From positions 62,001-126,000 of the forward strand of contig NZ_KZ983997.1 in the NCBI RefSeq assembly GCF_003569785.1: DNA of 64,000 nucleotides. The letters are read 5' to 3'. The notes beneath the pieces were generated by a model, which saw nothing but the letters and a program-made list of their open reading frames with translations, ran no database searches and was not told the DNA's origin. This DNA is from Leucobacter sp. wl10 (GTDB taxonomy: Bacteria > Actinomycetota > Actinomycetes > Actinomycetales > Microbacteriaceae). The translations under genes and the position numbers were made by a program. Below are positions 24,948 to 35,496 of the stretch, one piece after another; the stretch's first letter is position 1, and each line of letters begins with the position of its first letter.

Positions 24948-25175
24948 ATGACAAAGTTCACGACAGCGATGTTCGTTCTCACCCTGGCCGTCAGCGTGGG
25001 CGGCGGTCTGCTGCTCGTCGCAGCGCAGATCATGGGGCTCCTCTTCGGAGCCTCCTACTTCACCGAGATGATCAATGTCGACGTGAAGCCGTGGATCGTC
25101 GGAACCTCGGCGGCGTGCGCCATGTTCTCGTTCGTGCTCATGTATCTGCGAGGCGATGGAAAGAAGAACGCCTGA
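24948..25175 (+). CDS. Small membrane protein, possible reduced TRAP subunit
   Basis: This 75-residue protein has two hydrophobic helices (about 6-30 and 45-66) and a basic end. It lies eight bases after the large permease with GGAG before the ATG, and its stop shares one base with the next start codon. It is much shorter than a DctQ subunit (about 160 residues, four helices), so a role as accessory subunit is only inferred from position. Confidence 0.7.
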   Translation: MTKFTTAMFVLTLAVSVGGGLLLVAAQIMGLLFGASYFTEMINVDVKPWIVGTSAACAMFSFVLMYLRGDGKKNA

Positions 25176-26149
25176 TGATCGAGTACCCGACGTTCGCCGA
25201 GCTCCAGACCGCGGGGCCGTCGCGACCAGCTGGCACGTCCTGGGGAGTCTTCTCCACGCCTGGTCGCGGTTCTGCCTCGTTCGCCACCCCTTCAGCAGCA
25301 GTGTCTGCGGCGAGCCTCATAGTCGAAGGCGAGTCCTTCGGACTCGACTACGCGCTCGACGCGTTCGATCCCGGCATGTCGGTCAAGCGGGAGAAGCCGC
25401 GTCACGTCGTCTACTCCGGACATCCATGCCACCGGGACGACTATCTCGACGGCTTCTATCTGCAAGGCTCCACCCAGGTCGATGCTCTTCGCCATCGTCG
25501 TTCCGACGAGGTCGGGTTCTACGAGGGCGTCGATGACGAGGGGATCGTTGCCGGTAGCCCTGCGCTCGGAGTGCAGGAGTGGGCCGAACGCCCCATAGTC
25601 GGTCGAGGAGTGCTGGTGGACCTGGCACGGCACGCAGCGGTGGTCGGAGCACCGATCGATCATGTGGAGGGTGAGGCGCTCTCGTTCGACTTCGTTCAGG
25701 AGGCGATGGGCGCTCAGGGAATCGTGCTGCGCCCGGGAGACATCGTCATGCTGCGTACGGGGTGGGCCGAGTGGTTCCTCGCTCTGTCGGAGGAGGAGCG
25801 GCGTGCCCATGCTCGGACGCGACGCGCCACGGGGATCGGTCAGCAGATCGAGTTCCCGCAGTGGGCGTGGAACTCCAGGTTGAGCCTGCTCGCCTCAGAC
25901 ACCTTCGCCGTGGAGCGCCTGCCGGTCGTCCCGGCCTCGCCATACCTGGAGACGGCGCCCGATGACGAGGGCATGATGCACCAGGAGTTCCTCGCGAAGC
26001 TCGGCATCCCGCTCGGCGAGCTGTGGCGCCTGGGCCCACTTGCCGATGCGCTCGCAGCGCGCGATCGGCACTGCTGCTTCGTCACCGTCAAACCCCTGAA
26101 CCTCATAGGAGGCACGGGATCGCCCGCGAATGCGACGGCAATCCTGTAA
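25175..26149 (+). CDS. Cyclase family protein (kynurenine formamidase-like hydrolase)
   Basis: This 324-residue protein resembles the PF04199 cyclase family in its larger subgroup. The metal-binding region reads YLQGSTQVDALRH, with Asp103 and His107 in the places of the usual HxGTHxDxPxH motif. Further family blocks are GRGVLVDLARHAAV and LRPGDIVMLRTGW. Family members hydrolyse amides, lactones or related bonds using zinc or manganese. In this operon it may open a ring or remove an amide before the dehydrogenase and aldolase steps. The start overlaps the preceding stop by one base. Confidence 0.85.
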   Translation: MIEYPTFAELQTAGPSRPAGTSWGVFSTPGRGSASFATPSAAVSAASLIVEGESFGLDYALDAFDPGMSVKREKPRHVVYSGHPCHRDDYLDGFYLQGSTQVDALRHRRSDEVGFYEGVDDEGIVAGSPALGVQEWAERPIVGRGVLVDLARHAAVVGAPIDHVEGEALSFDFVQEAMGAQGIVLRPGDIVMLRTGWAEWFLALSEEERRAHARTRRATGIGQQIEFPQWAWNSRLSLLASDTFAVERLPVVPASPYLETAPDDEGMMHQEFLAKLGIPLGELWRLGPLADALAARDRHCCFVTVKPLNLIGGTGSPANATAIL

Positions 26150-26285
26150 CGGTGGAGTGCTTGCCGCTGCTGAGATGCACTCAGCGCGCATCGAGCGGAT
26201 CTCGCAGTGACCGGATCTTTCCGCAGCACGCTCATCGCCGTCGTCAATTGCCGCTTCAGGCCATGAATGGTCGTCCCCTGGCCAC

Positions 26286-26326
26286 AAGAAGCGCCTCCCG
26301 TACTTGCGATCCGGGAGGCGCTTCTT
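26286..26326. terminator. Bidirectional terminator between cyclase and glnA1
   Basis: A perfect 15-base stem (26286-26300 with 26312-26326) has an 11-base loop. It sits 26 bases beyond the glnA1 stop and 136 bases after the cyclase stop. It can close both convergent transcripts. Confidence 0.7.
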
Positions 26327-26351
26327 GGACAACTGGACGCAACCCCAGTTC

Positions 26352-27776
26352 TTACACCCCGTAGTAGAGCTCGAACTCGAAGGGGTGCGGGCGCAGCGCC
26401 ATCGGAGCGATCTCGTTCTCGCGCTTGTACTCGATCCAGGTCTGCACGAGTTCCTCCGTGAACACGCCGCCCTCGAGGAGGAACTGGTGGCCTGCCTCGA
26501 GCGCGTCGAGCGCCTCCTCGAGCGAGGCCGGCACCTGCGGGATGTTCTTGGCCTCCTCCGGGGGCAGCTCGTAGAGGTCCTTGTCGATCGGCTCCATCGG
26601 CTCGATGCGGTTGCGAATACCGTCGAGGCCCGCCATCATCTGGGCCGCGAACGCGAGGTACGGGTTGCCCGACGCGTCCGGTGCGCGAAACTCGATGCGC
26701 TTGGCCTTCGGGTTCGAACCGGTGAGCGGGATGCGCACGGCCGCCGAGCGGTTGCCGGCCGAGTAGGCGAGGTTGACCGGAGCCTCGTAGCCCTTGACCA
26801 GGCGGCGGTAGCTGTTGATCGTGGGGTTCGTGAAGGCGAGCAGCGCGGGAGCGTGATGCAGGATGCCGCCGATGTACCAGCGGGCGATATCGGAGAGCCC
26901 GGCGTAGCCGTTCTCGTCGTAGAACAGCGGCTCCCCGTTCTTCCACAGCGACATGTGGGTGTGCATGCCCGAGCCGTTGTCGCCGAAGATCGGCTTGGGC
27001 ATGAAGGTGGCGGTCTTGCCCCAGAGTTCGGCGGTGTTCTTCACGACGTACTTGAACTTGAGCACGTCGTCCGCCGCTTGCACGAGGGTGTTGAAGCGGT
27101 AGTTGATCTCGGCTTGGCCGGGCGCCCCCACCTCGTGGTGCGAGCGCTCCAGGTGCAGGCCTGCCTCGATGAGGCGCAGCGAGATGTCGTCGCGGAGATC
27201 CGCCTGCTTATCGACGGGGGAGACGGGGAAGTAGCCGCCCTTCAGCGGCGTCTTGTGTGAGAGGTTGCCGCCCTCGTCCTCGCGAGCGGAGTTCCACATG
27301 GCCTCTTCCGCGTCGATGGCGTACATCGTGCGCTGCGGAGTGGTCTCGAAGCGCACCGAGTCGAGAATGTAGAACTCCGCCTCGGGGGCGAAGAACGCGG
27401 TGTCGGCGACGCCGGTGGAGACGAGGTACTGCTCGGCCTTCTTGGCGACCTGGCGGGGATCCTTCGCGTAGATCTCGCCCGTGCGCGGGTTGAAGATGTC
27501 GCACACGAGGATGATCGTGCGCTCGGCGCGGAACTGATCGACGTAGGCGGTCGAGACGTCGGGGATCAGCTGCATGTCCGACTCGGCGATGCCCGCGAAG
27601 CCGCGGATCGACGACCCGTCGAACATCTGGCCGACCTCGAAGAAGTCGAGATCCACCGTTGCTGCGGGGATGTTGAAGTGCTGCTGCACCCCCGGCAGGT
27701 CGGTGAAACGGATGTCGACGAACTTGACGTCCGTCTCCTTGATGAAGTCGATGACTTCCTGCGGGGTGTTGAACAT
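26352..27776 (-). CDS. glnA: Glutamine synthetase type I, adenylylatable (GlnA1)
   Basis: This 474-residue enzyme makes glutamine from glutamate, ammonia and ATP and is the main nitrogen-assimilation enzyme. Active-site motifs include [33 protein letters not shown] and [11 protein letters not shown]. The adenylylation loop reads [10 protein letters not shown] with Tyr402 as target for GlnE. AAGGAG precedes the ATG at 27776. The promoter region carries two GlnR boxes, so nitrogen control acts at both transcription and protein level. A terminator follows. Confidence 0.97.
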   Translation of the reverse strand: MFNTPQEVIDFIKETDVKFVDIRFTDLPGVQQHFNIPAATVDLDFFEVGQMFDGSSIRGFAGIAESDMQLIPDVSTAYVDQFRAERTIILVCDIFNPRTGEIYAKDPRQVAKKAEQYLVSTGVADTAFFAPEAEFYILDSVRFETTPQRTMYAIDAEEAMWNSAREDEGGNLSHKTPLKGGYFPVSPVDKQADLRDDISLRLIEAGLHLERSHHEVGAPGQAEINYRFNTLVQAADDVLKFKYVVKNTAELWGKTATFMPKPIFGDNGSGMHTHMSLWKNGEPLFYDENGYAGLSDIARWYIGGILHHAPALLAFTNPTINSYRRLVKGYEAPVNLAYSAGNRSAAVRIPLTGSNPKAKRIEFRAPDASGNPYLAFAAQMMAGLDGIRNRIEPMEPIDKDLYELPPEEAKNIPQVPASLEEALDALEAGHQFLLEGGVFTEELVQTWIEYKRENEIAPMALRPHPFEFELYYGV

Positions 27777-27860
27777 GCTGCTCCTTATTCGCCTGTGCGC
27801 AGTTCCACCCGAGATCGGCGCCCGAACTCGAACGGTTGCGTTCAACCCTACGCGACCGGG

Positions 27861-27898
27861 ATTTCAGGACCGTAATTCGTGTGTTTCGCGCGTGTTAC
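27861..27898 (-). promoter_or_regulatory. Double GlnR box upstream of glnA1
   Basis: Read on the minus strand the site is GTAAC-n6-GAAAC-n6-ATTAC-n6-GAAAT, each gap exactly six bases. This fits the actinobacterial GlnR consensus gTnAC-n6-GaAAc repeated twice. A TAGGGT -10-like element (27850-27845) follows ten bases later. GlnR, the global nitrogen regulator of streptomycetes and mycobacteria, is not encoded in this window. Confidence 0.7.
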
Positions 27899-27941
27899 GC
27901 CGGCGAGGGGGACCGTGCGCCGAAACCGGAGCGACACGGAG

Positions 27942-28370
27942 CTAGGCTCTGACGAGAACGGTGCCGGCGATCTTGTCGTGGAAACCGCGCTGGTCCGAGT
28001 CCCAGACGAGCACGGGGATCACGAGGCACAGCAGCGCGGTCCGTGCGACGGGCCGCCAGAGGCCGACCCATCCGCCCGCGATGGGGACCACGCGCAGGCC
28101 CGTAATCCGGTGCCCGATGGATCCTCCGATCGTCGGAATGAAGAGGATCTGCATCGCGGCGAAGATCAGGTAGTTCCACCACTCGGGAGACGCGCCGCCG
28201 ATCAGCAGGTAGGCCGGGAGCGCGGCGAGGCCCCAGTCGATGAGGATCGCGAGCACCCTCCGACCGAGGCGCGCGACCGAGCGCGGACCGGTGTCGGGGA
28301 GGCCGAGGCGCTCGCCGGGCCACTCGCTGGGTTCGAGATCGCCGAAGCGCTGCGGAGCGGGATTCGTCAT
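27942..28370 (-). CDS. RDD family membrane protein
   Basis: This 142-residue protein has the RDD domain: the opening RRVLAILIDWGLAALPAYL with conserved R and D, a central GGSIGHRITGLRVV, and an ending QRGFHDKIAGTVLV. It would form about three transmembrane helices. RDD proteins are mostly uncharacterised, and some are linked to ion transport. It begins four bases after the DUF4191 gene and is probably cotranscribed with it, upstream of glnA1. Confidence 0.88.
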   Translation of the reverse strand: MTNPAPQRFGDLEPSEWPGERLGLPDTGPRSVARLGRRVLAILIDWGLAALPAYLLIGGASPEWWNYLIFAAMQILFIPTIGGSIGHRITGLRVVPIAGGWVGLWRPVARTALLCLVIPVLVWDSDQRGFHDKIAGTVLVRA

Positions 28371-28374
28371 CGGA

Positions 28375-29064
28375 TCAGCGGGGGCGCTGGGCTCGAATCC
28401 GGTTCGGGTCCATCCCCTTGGGAATGCCGACCGGAGCGGCCTGCAGCGAGGACAGCCGGTTGTAGACCGCTGCGACCTCGTTGCGGTTGAGCTTCGGCTT
28501 CAGTTTGACCAGCGTCTTGGAGAGCCGGGCCAGCGGGATGCCCTCGCCGTCGGGTCCGACGTACAGGTGCACGATCTCGACGTTGCGCATCGCGCGCTTG
28601 ATCTTGCGCTCCTCGTCGGCGGCCATGCGCTGCGTTCGCTGGCGAGAGCCCTCGGAGATCAGCACGATGCCGCCGCGACCGACCACGCGGTACACGGCGT
28701 CCTGATTGCGGTTGATCGCGACGGGCACCTCCGAACCGCGCCAGGAGCGGCGCAGCGCGCTCTGCACGACGGCGCCGACGGCGCCGGGGCGGCCCTCGAT
28801 CTGCTGATAGGCGACCTTCTCCGCCCGGCGACCCAGCACGATCATCACCAGCAGAATGCCCACGAGGAGACCGGTGACGGGCCACAGCACCCATCCGAAC
28901 CAGTTGTCGCTCAGCAGCAGGGCGAGCACCACCGAAACCGCGACGGGGGCGACGAAGCAGAGCAGGAGGGCCCACGGCAGGTTGCGATCGTGGACCTTCG
29001 TGGTCCGATAGATCTCGACCATCTGCCGTATACGGCCGGTCCGCTTCGCCTTCTCTTCTGCCAT
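28375..29064 (-). CDS. DUF4191 family membrane protein
   Basis: This 229-residue protein starts MAEEKAKRTGRIRQMVEIY, has two central hydrophobic helices (about 30-80), and a conserved cytoplasmic part with QIEGRPGAVGAVVQSALRR and a basic region after it. This matches DUF4191, an actinobacterial family of unknown function often found near glnA and lipoyl genes. TATCCT lies seven bases before the ATG at 29064, giving a leaderless start. No ribosome binding site is present. Confidence 0.88.
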   Translation of the reverse strand: MAEEKAKRTGRIRQMVEIYRTTKVHDRNLPWALLLCFVAPVAVSVVLALLLSDNWFGWVLWPVTGLLVGILLVMIVLGRRAEKVAYQQIEGRPGAVGAVVQSALRRSWRGSEVPVAINRNQDAVYRVVGRGGIVLISEGSRQRTQRMAADEERKIKRAMRNVEIVHLYVGPDGEGIPLARLSKTLVKLKPKLNRNEVAAVYNRLSSLQAAPVGIPKGMDPNRIRAQRPR

Positions 29065-29251
29065 GACACCAAGGATATCGCCTCCTGGCGTCGAGAGGCG
29101 GCGCACGGAGGCACCTCCCGGCCTGTGTTCGCTCACAGCGGCTGGACCGACTGCGAAAGGGACCGACTTGTTCATGGACATCGAGAATCCGCGGCTGCCG
29201 CCCGAACGGAGGCGCAGAATGGGCGACGAGGAACGGAGAGAGGGGAGAGGG

Positions 29252-29797
29252 ATGATTCGGGACCTTCAAGCGCGCGCGGTGGCGCCGAGGCGGGGCGCTG
29301 CCGCGAACCTCGCGCTTCGGCTCGAGCGGATCTGCGCGGCGGGCATCGAGCTGCGGGCGAGGGGACGCTGCGCTGCGCCCGACGGCCGCGAGAGCGCGCA
29401 CGTGTGGCGGGGGCACGATGCGGGGTGCCGCACCATCGGTCTCCCGCTGCACGGCCTTCGCCGCGCGCTCGGACGGTGGGACACGACGGGAGCGGCAGGG
29501 CTGCTCGTCGAGGCCGTGGCCGAGGCCGCCGCGGAGCTCGAGCGGCTCGGCGACGACCGGTGGTCACGAGAACAGGCGCGGGAGATCGTCGGCTACGGCA
29601 TCGCGCAGCGCATCACTCCGAGGGCGCCCGCCGCCCGCCAGCGGGAGAAACGGTTCGGGCCGCGACCCCCGGAGGAGTCGCGGCCCGAACCGCCGGTGGG
29701 ATCCCGGATCAGATCCCGAGGTCCGAGGCGAAGTCGCCGGCCTCCAGGCGCTGGCGCAGCTGCCCCAGGAAGCGGGCTGCGTCGGCGCCATCGATGA
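29252..29797 (+). CDS. Doubtful hypothetical protein
   Basis: The stretch 29065-29708 holds no recognised gene. This frame of 181 codons has a ribosome binding site (AGAGGGGAGAGGG) before an ATG and a middle part with protein-like alternation ([19 protein letters not shown], then [18 protein letters not shown]). Against it, the frame runs through the hairpin at 29651-29692 and about 90 bases into the 3' end of the E2 gene on the other strand, and its tail is low-complexity. It may be a decayed gene or chance. Confidence 0.25.
   Translation: MIRDLQARAVAPRRGAAANLALRLERICAAGIELRARGRCAAPDGRESAHVWRGHDAGCRTIGLPLHGLRRALGRWDTTGAAGLLVEAVAEAAAELERLGDDRWSREQAREIVGYGIAQRITPRAPAARQREKRFGPRPPEESRPEPPVGSRIRSRGPRRSRRPPGAGAAAPGSGLRRRHR
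29651..29692. terminator. Terminator after the E2 gene
   Basis: A perfect 16-base stem (29651-29666 with 29677-29692) and ten-base loop lies 16 bases beyond the E2 stop codon on the minus strand. Confidence 0.7.
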
Positions 29798-31460
29798 TGC
29801 GGTGATCGTACGAGAGCGCCAGGTACACGGTCGATCGAATGGCGATCGCGTCGCCCTCGGGGCCTGAGACCACAGCGGGCTTTTTCACGACGGCACCCGT
29901 GCCCAGGATCGCGCTCTGCGGCAGGAACACGAGCGGCGTGTCGAACAGCGCACCGCGCGACCCCGTGTTGGTCAGCGTGAAGGTGCCTCCCGCCAACTCG
30001 TCCGGCTTGAGCTGGTTCTCGCGCGTGCGCGCGGCGAGGTCGGCGATCTCGCCCGCGATCTGGGCGATGTTCTTGTCACCCGCATCGCGGAGCACCGGTG
30101 TGAGCAGCCCCTTCTCGGTGTCGACCGCGATGCTGATGTTCTCGGTCGCCGGGTAGACGATCGAATCGCCGTCCACCGTCGCGTTGACGATGGGGAAACT
30201 GCGCAGCGCCTCGGCGGCGGCCAGCGCGAAGAACGGCATGAAGGAGAGCTTCGAGCCGGTCTTCGCGAGGAACTCGTCCTTCTTCGACTGACGCAGCTGG
30301 GCGATCCGGGTCACGTCGACCTCGACGACCGTGGTGAGCTGGGCGGTGCCCTGCAGCGACGCCACGGCGCGCTCCGCGATCACCTTGCGCAGGCGGGTCA
30401 TCTTCTGGGTCGTCCCGCGCAGAGGCGAGACCTCGGCCTCTGCCGGCGCAGCCGGGGCGGGCGCGGCGGCGGGGGCGGGTGCCGCCGCCTTCTCGGCCGC
30501 CGCCAGCACGTCCTCCTTGCGGATGCGGCCGCCCACGCCCGTGCCGGTGACGGTGCTGAGGTCCACGCCGGAATCGTTGGCGAGCTTGCGCACGATGGGG
30601 GTGATGTAACCCGCGGCGTCGGCCGGAGCAGGCTCGGCGTGCGCCGGCGCCGCCGGCTTGGCGGGCGCGGGCTCCGGCTCCGGCTCCGGTTCCGCGGGCG
30701 CCTCAGCCGGAGTCGTCGGCTCCGCAGAGGCAGGGGGCGCTTCTTCTGCCGATGCAGCGGGGGCGGCCTGCTCGACGGGAGCCTCGGCAGCCTCCGGCTC
30801 GGCCGGAGCGGCGCCGCTGCCGATGCGCGCGAGCGCGCCCCCGACCTCGACGGTGTCGTCCTCCTGGACCAGGATCTCCTGCAGTACACCCGCGACGGGG
30901 GAGGGCACCTCGGTGTCGACCTTGTCGGTCGAGATCTCGAGCAGCGGCTCATCCACCTCGACGGTGTCGCCCACGTTCTTCAGCCAGCGCGTCACGGTGC
31001 CCTCGGTGATGCTCTCCCCGAGGGAGGGGAGCACGACGTCCTGGCTGTCGCCACCCGAGGCGGGCGTGGAGGCCTGCGGGGCGGAAGTCTCGGCCGGAGC
31101 GGGGGCGGCCGGAGCCGGCTCGGCGGGCGCCGGTTCCGCGGGCCCCTCGGAGGAGGCGGACGGTTCAGCCTCGGGCTCATCCTCGGTCTCGGCGGGCTCT
31201 GCGGGCTCCGAGCCGCTGCCGCTGCCGTCGCCCACGCGCGCCAGCACCGCGCCGACCTCGGCGGTCTCGTCCTCCTGGACCAGAATCTCCTCGAGCACCC
31301 CGGCCACCGGCGAGGGAATCTCGGTGTCGACCTTGTCGGTCGAGACCTCGAGCAGCGGCTCGTCCACCTCGACGGTGTCGCCCACGTTCTTCAACCAGCG
31401 GGTCACCGTCCCCTCGGTCACGCTCTCACCCAGTGCGGGGAGGACCACCGATTCACTCAT
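29709..31460 (-). CDS. sucB: Dihydrolipoamide acyltransferase (E2) with two lipoyl domains
   Basis: This 583-residue protein is the E2 core of a 2-oxoacid dehydrogenase complex. Two nearly identical lipoyl domains (about 1-77 and 141-214) carry the lipoylation lysines in STDKVDTE (Lys43 and Lys180). Each is followed by a long Ala-Pro-Glu linker, then a peripheral subunit-binding domain (about 284-320) and the catalytic domain with [14 protein letters not shown] (His553, Asp557). In actinobacteria the same E2 type serves pyruvate dehydrogenase and, with OdhA/Kgd, 2-oxoglutarate dehydrogenase, so the sucB label is conventional. It follows lpd in an operon. Confidence 0.92.
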   Translation of the reverse strand: MSESVVLPALGESVTEGTVTRWLKNVGDTVEVDEPLLEVSTDKVDTEIPSPVAGVLEEILVQEDETAEVGAVLARVGDGSGSGSEPAEPAETEDEPEAEPSASSEGPAEPAPAEPAPAAPAPAETSAPQASTPASGGDSQDVVLPSLGESITEGTVTRWLKNVGDTVEVDEPLLEISTDKVDTEVPSPVAGVLQEILVQEDDTVEVGGALARIGSGAAPAEPEAAEAPVEQAAPAASAEEAPPASAEPTTPAEAPAEPEPEPEPAPAKPAAPAHAEPAPADAAGYITPIVRKLANDSGVDLSTVTGTGVGGRIRKEDVLAAAEKAAAPAPAAAPAPAAPAEAEVSPLRGTTQKMTRLRKVIAERAVASLQGTAQLTTVVEVDVTRIAQLRQSKKDEFLAKTGSKLSFMPFFALAAAEALRSFPIVNATVDGDSIVYPATENISIAVDTEKGLLTPVLRDAGDKNIAQIAGEIADLAARTRENQLKPDELAGGTFTLTNTGSRGALFDTPLVFLPQSAILGTGAVVKKPAVVSGPEGDAIAIRSTVYLALSYDHRIIDGADAARFLGQLRQRLEAGDFASDLGI

Positions 31461-31501
31461 CGTGCATTCTCCGTTCGTTGCTTACGTCGTGTTGGCCGCT
31501 G

Positions 31502-32875
31502 TCAGATCGCGTGCAGCGGCTTGCCTGCGAGCTTCAGCATGGTCTCGCCGATGGTCTCGTTCTGGGTGGGGTGAGCGTGGACGAAGGGCGCGACGTCCTC
31601 CGGGTAGGCCTCCCAGTTCACGATGAGCTGCGCTTCGCCGACGAGCTCGCCGACTCGCGCCCCGATCATGTGCACGCCCACGACGGGCCCGTCGTTCACG
31701 CGCACGGCCTTCACGGTGCCGGAGGTGCCGAGGATCGAGCTCTTGGCGTTGCCCGCCAGGTTGTACTCGTAGCTGCTGACGTTCTCAGCGCCGTACTGCT
31801 CCTTGGCCTTGGCTTCCGTGAGGCCGACGGAGGCGATCTCGGGATCGCAGTAGGTGATCTTGGGGATGTTGACGTCCTGCACCACGACCGGCTTCAGGCC
31901 GGCGATCTCCTCGGCGACGAAGATGCCCTGCTGGTAGCCGCGATGGGCGAGCTGCAGACCGGGCACGATGTCTCCGACGGCGTAGACGCCGGGCACGTTG
32001 GTGGCGAGCCGTTCGTTCGCGAGCACGAAGCCGCGGTCCATCTCGATCCCGGCCTCCTCGAAGCCGAGACCCTGCGTCGCGGGCCCGCGGCCGACCGCGA
32101 CCAGCAGGTAGTCGGCCTCGACGCTCGTGCCGTCCTCGAGGGTCACGACCACCCCGTTCGCGTCCTGCGACACCGACTGGAAGCGAACGCCGAGCTTGAA
32201 GCCGATGCCGCGCTTCTTGAACGCCCGCTCCAGCTGCTTCGAGACAGACTCCTCCTCGTTGGGAACGAGGTGGGGCAGAGCCTCGACGATGGTCACCTCG
32301 GCGCCGAACGAGCGCCACACGCTCGCGAACTCCACGCCGATCACGCCGCCGCCCAGGACCGCGACGCGGCCGGGCACCTCGTCCAACTCGAGCGCCTGCT
32401 CGCTCGTGATCACGCGTCCGCCGAGCTCCAGGCCGGGAAGCGAGCGGGAGTAGGAGCCGGTGGCGAGCACCACGTGCTTGCCGATCAGACGGTCCTCGCC
32501 GACCTGCACGGTCGTGGGGGAGACGAGCTTGCCCTCGCCCGCGATCACCGCGACGCCGTTGGCCTTGAGCAGGCCCTGCAGGCCCTTGTACTTCCCGGCG
32601 ACGAGGTTCTCGCGATAGGCGTTGACCCTGGCCGCGTCGACGCCGGCGACGCTGGAGAGAATGCCGTACGTCTCGCCCTCGCGGGCGACGTCGGCGATCT
32701 CGGCCGCGTGCAGCAGCGCCTTGGTCGGCACGCAGCCGCGGTGCAGGCACGTGCCGCCGAGCTTGTCCTTCTCGACGACGGCTGCGCTGAATCCCAGCTG
32801 CGTTGCGCGGATCGCCGCGGCGTAGCCCGCGCTCCCTCCGCCCAGGACGACGATGTCAAACTGCTGATCGGCCAA
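31502..32875 (-). CDS. lpd: Dihydrolipoamide dehydrogenase (E3)
   Basis: This 457-residue flavoprotein reoxidises the dihydrolipoyl groups of E2, passing electrons through FAD to NAD. Visible motifs are the FAD-binding GGGSAGYAAAIRA, the redox disulfide GGTCLHRGCVPTK, the NAD-binding LGGGVIGVEFA, the second FAD site YAVGDIV and the active-site pair HAHPTQNE. The best start is TTG at 32875, six bases after GGGAGA. Upstream in-frame codons lack a ribosome binding site. The E2 gene follows after 41 bases. Confidence 0.95.
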   Translation of the reverse strand: MADQQFDIVVLGGGSAGYAAAIRATQLGFSAAVVEKDKLGGTCLHRGCVPTKALLHAAEIADVAREGETYGILSSVAGVDAARVNAYRENLVAGKYKGLQGLLKANGVAVIAGEGKLVSPTTVQVGEDRLIGKHVVLATGSYSRSLPGLELGGRVITSEQALELDEVPGRVAVLGGGVIGVEFASVWRSFGAEVTIVEALPHLVPNEEESVSKQLERAFKKRGIGFKLGVRFQSVSQDANGVVVTLEDGTSVEADYLLVAVGRGPATQGLGFEEAGIEMDRGFVLANERLATNVPGVYAVGDIVPGLQLAHRGYQQGIFVAEEIAGLKPVVVQDVNIPKITYCDPEIASVGLTEAKAKEQYGAENVSSYEYNLAGNAKSSILGTSGTVKAVRVNDGPVVGVHMIGARVGELVGEAQLIVNWEAYPEDVAPFVHAHPTQNETIGETMLKLAGKPLHAI

Positions 32876-33055
32876 GTGGGATCTCCCTCGGTGTATTCGC
32901 AATGGTGTCGGCGTCCGTATGCTGGTCGCCGGACGCACTGCGTCCAGCCTACACCCGTAGGGGAGCGGGGAATCCGGGCCCGGCGCCCGCCCGGGTTCGC
33001 TGAGGGCGTGACCGGGATCGCGTTCGAACCGGCCCGGAGTTCATAGGATAGAACC

Positions 33056-33994
33056 GTGACGGATTCGATCTTCTCGGCGGAGTACGCGGAGCGGCGGGCG
33101 GGGGTGCCTCGCGGGGTTCCGCTCGTCGTCGCGATGCAGGGCCTCAGCGACGCGGGTGGCGCTGTGAGCCAGCTCGAGGAGTACCTGTGGGAGCGGTGTC
33201 GACCCGAGGAGGTGCTGCGTTTCAACGCCGACCTGCTGCTCGACTACCGCGCTCGGCGGCCCGTGATCACCTTCGACGAGGATCACCTCGTCGACTACTC
33301 GCCCGAGGAGCTGACGCTCTGCGTCGCGCGTGACGAGCTCGGCACCCCGTTCCTGCTGCTCAGCGGCTACGAGCCGGACTTCCGCTGGGATCAGTTCATC
33401 GACACCGTGCTGCTGCTGGTGCACGAGTTCGAGGTTTCGGTCACGGTGTGGACGCACGCGATCCCGATGCCCGTGCCGCACACCAGGCCGATCTCGATGA
33501 CGGTGAGCGGATCCCGGGACGACCTCATCGAGGCGCGTTCGGTGTGGCGGCCCACGACCAAGCTCTCCGCCTCGGCCGGGCACGTGCTCGAGTACCGCCT
33601 GCACAGCCTGGGGGAGGAGGTCGTCGGACTGGCCCTGCTCGTGCCCCACTACCTCGCGAACACCGAGTACCCCGAGGCGCTCTACACCTCTCTCGACGGC
33701 ATCATGGCCGCGACCGGTCTCATCCTGCCCACCGACGACGTGCGCGAGCAGTCGCGCCAGTTCCACGCGCAGGTCGACACGCAGATCGCCGATAATCAGG
33801 AGTCGCTCGAGATGGTGCAGACGCTCGAGCGCAGGTACGACGCGTACATGGAGGATCAGAGCGTCCGGTCGCCGCTGATCGGCGAGGACGGTGCGATTCC
33901 CACCGCCGACCAGCTCGCGAGCGAGCTGGAGCGCTTCCTCGCCGAGCGCCAGAGCGGCTCGGGCGACGAGGAAGCCGGAAGCCCCGGATCCTGA
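33056..33994 (+). CDS. PAC2 family protein (proteasome assembly chaperone-like)
   Basis: This 312-residue protein contains the PAC2 domain found in archaeal and actinobacterial proteins (VPLVVAMQGLSDAGGA-like start, LLLSGYEPDFRWDQFI, TVWTHAIPMPVPHTRP). The group is annotated as proteasome assembly chaperone 2-like, but the function in bacteria is unproven. The C-terminus is an acidic helical tail. The GTG start lies six bases after TAGGAT, with no ribosome binding site, so a leaderless mRNA is likely. It is upstream of sigA. Confidence 0.9.
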   Translation: MTDSIFSAEYAERRAGVPRGVPLVVAMQGLSDAGGAVSQLEEYLWERCRPEEVLRFNADLLLDYRARRPVITFDEDHLVDYSPEELTLCVARDELGTPFLLLSGYEPDFRWDQFIDTVLLLVHEFEVSVTVWTHAIPMPVPHTRPISMTVSGSRDDLIEARSVWRPTTKLSASAGHVLEYRLHSLGEEVVGLALLVPHYLANTEYPEALYTSLDGIMAATGLILPTDDVREQSRQFHAQVDTQIADNQESLEMVQTLERRYDAYMEDQSVRSPLIGEDGAIPTADQLASELERFLAERQSGSGDEEAGSPGS

Positions 33995-34184
33995 TCGCGC
34001 ATCGGGACGGGCTGTCAGGAAACCGGCTCGCGCCGTGCAATAATTGATGCTCTAGCCCATTCAATCCGAGTGGTCAACCGCTCCGCGGGAATAATTCGGA
34101 CTTGACATGGGTTTTCATGCTGTGAGCACCCGTCGCCGGACCGGCTGCGGTTGCAGCAGGGATTCGAGACAGAGAGGCGGCTGC

Positions 34185-35438
<1,254 letters not shown>

Positions 35439-35449
35439 TCGGCAGGATC

Positions 35450-35487
35450 CATGGAAATGCCCCGGCCTCGGCCGGGGCATTTCCATG
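35450..35487. terminator. Bidirectional terminator between sigA and DUF7455
   Basis: An 18-base perfect inverted repeat (35450-35467 and 35470-35487), ending in TTTCC on the top strand, lies 11 bases after the sigA stop and nine bases before the end of the convergent gene. Confidence 0.75.
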
Positions 35488-35496
35488 TGGCCGAAG

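Noticed and set aside
34102-34107. TTGACA as the -35 of a sigA promoter
   Set aside because: No acceptable -10 hexamer is found 16-18 bases downstream (AGCACC), so a promoter cannot be supported there.
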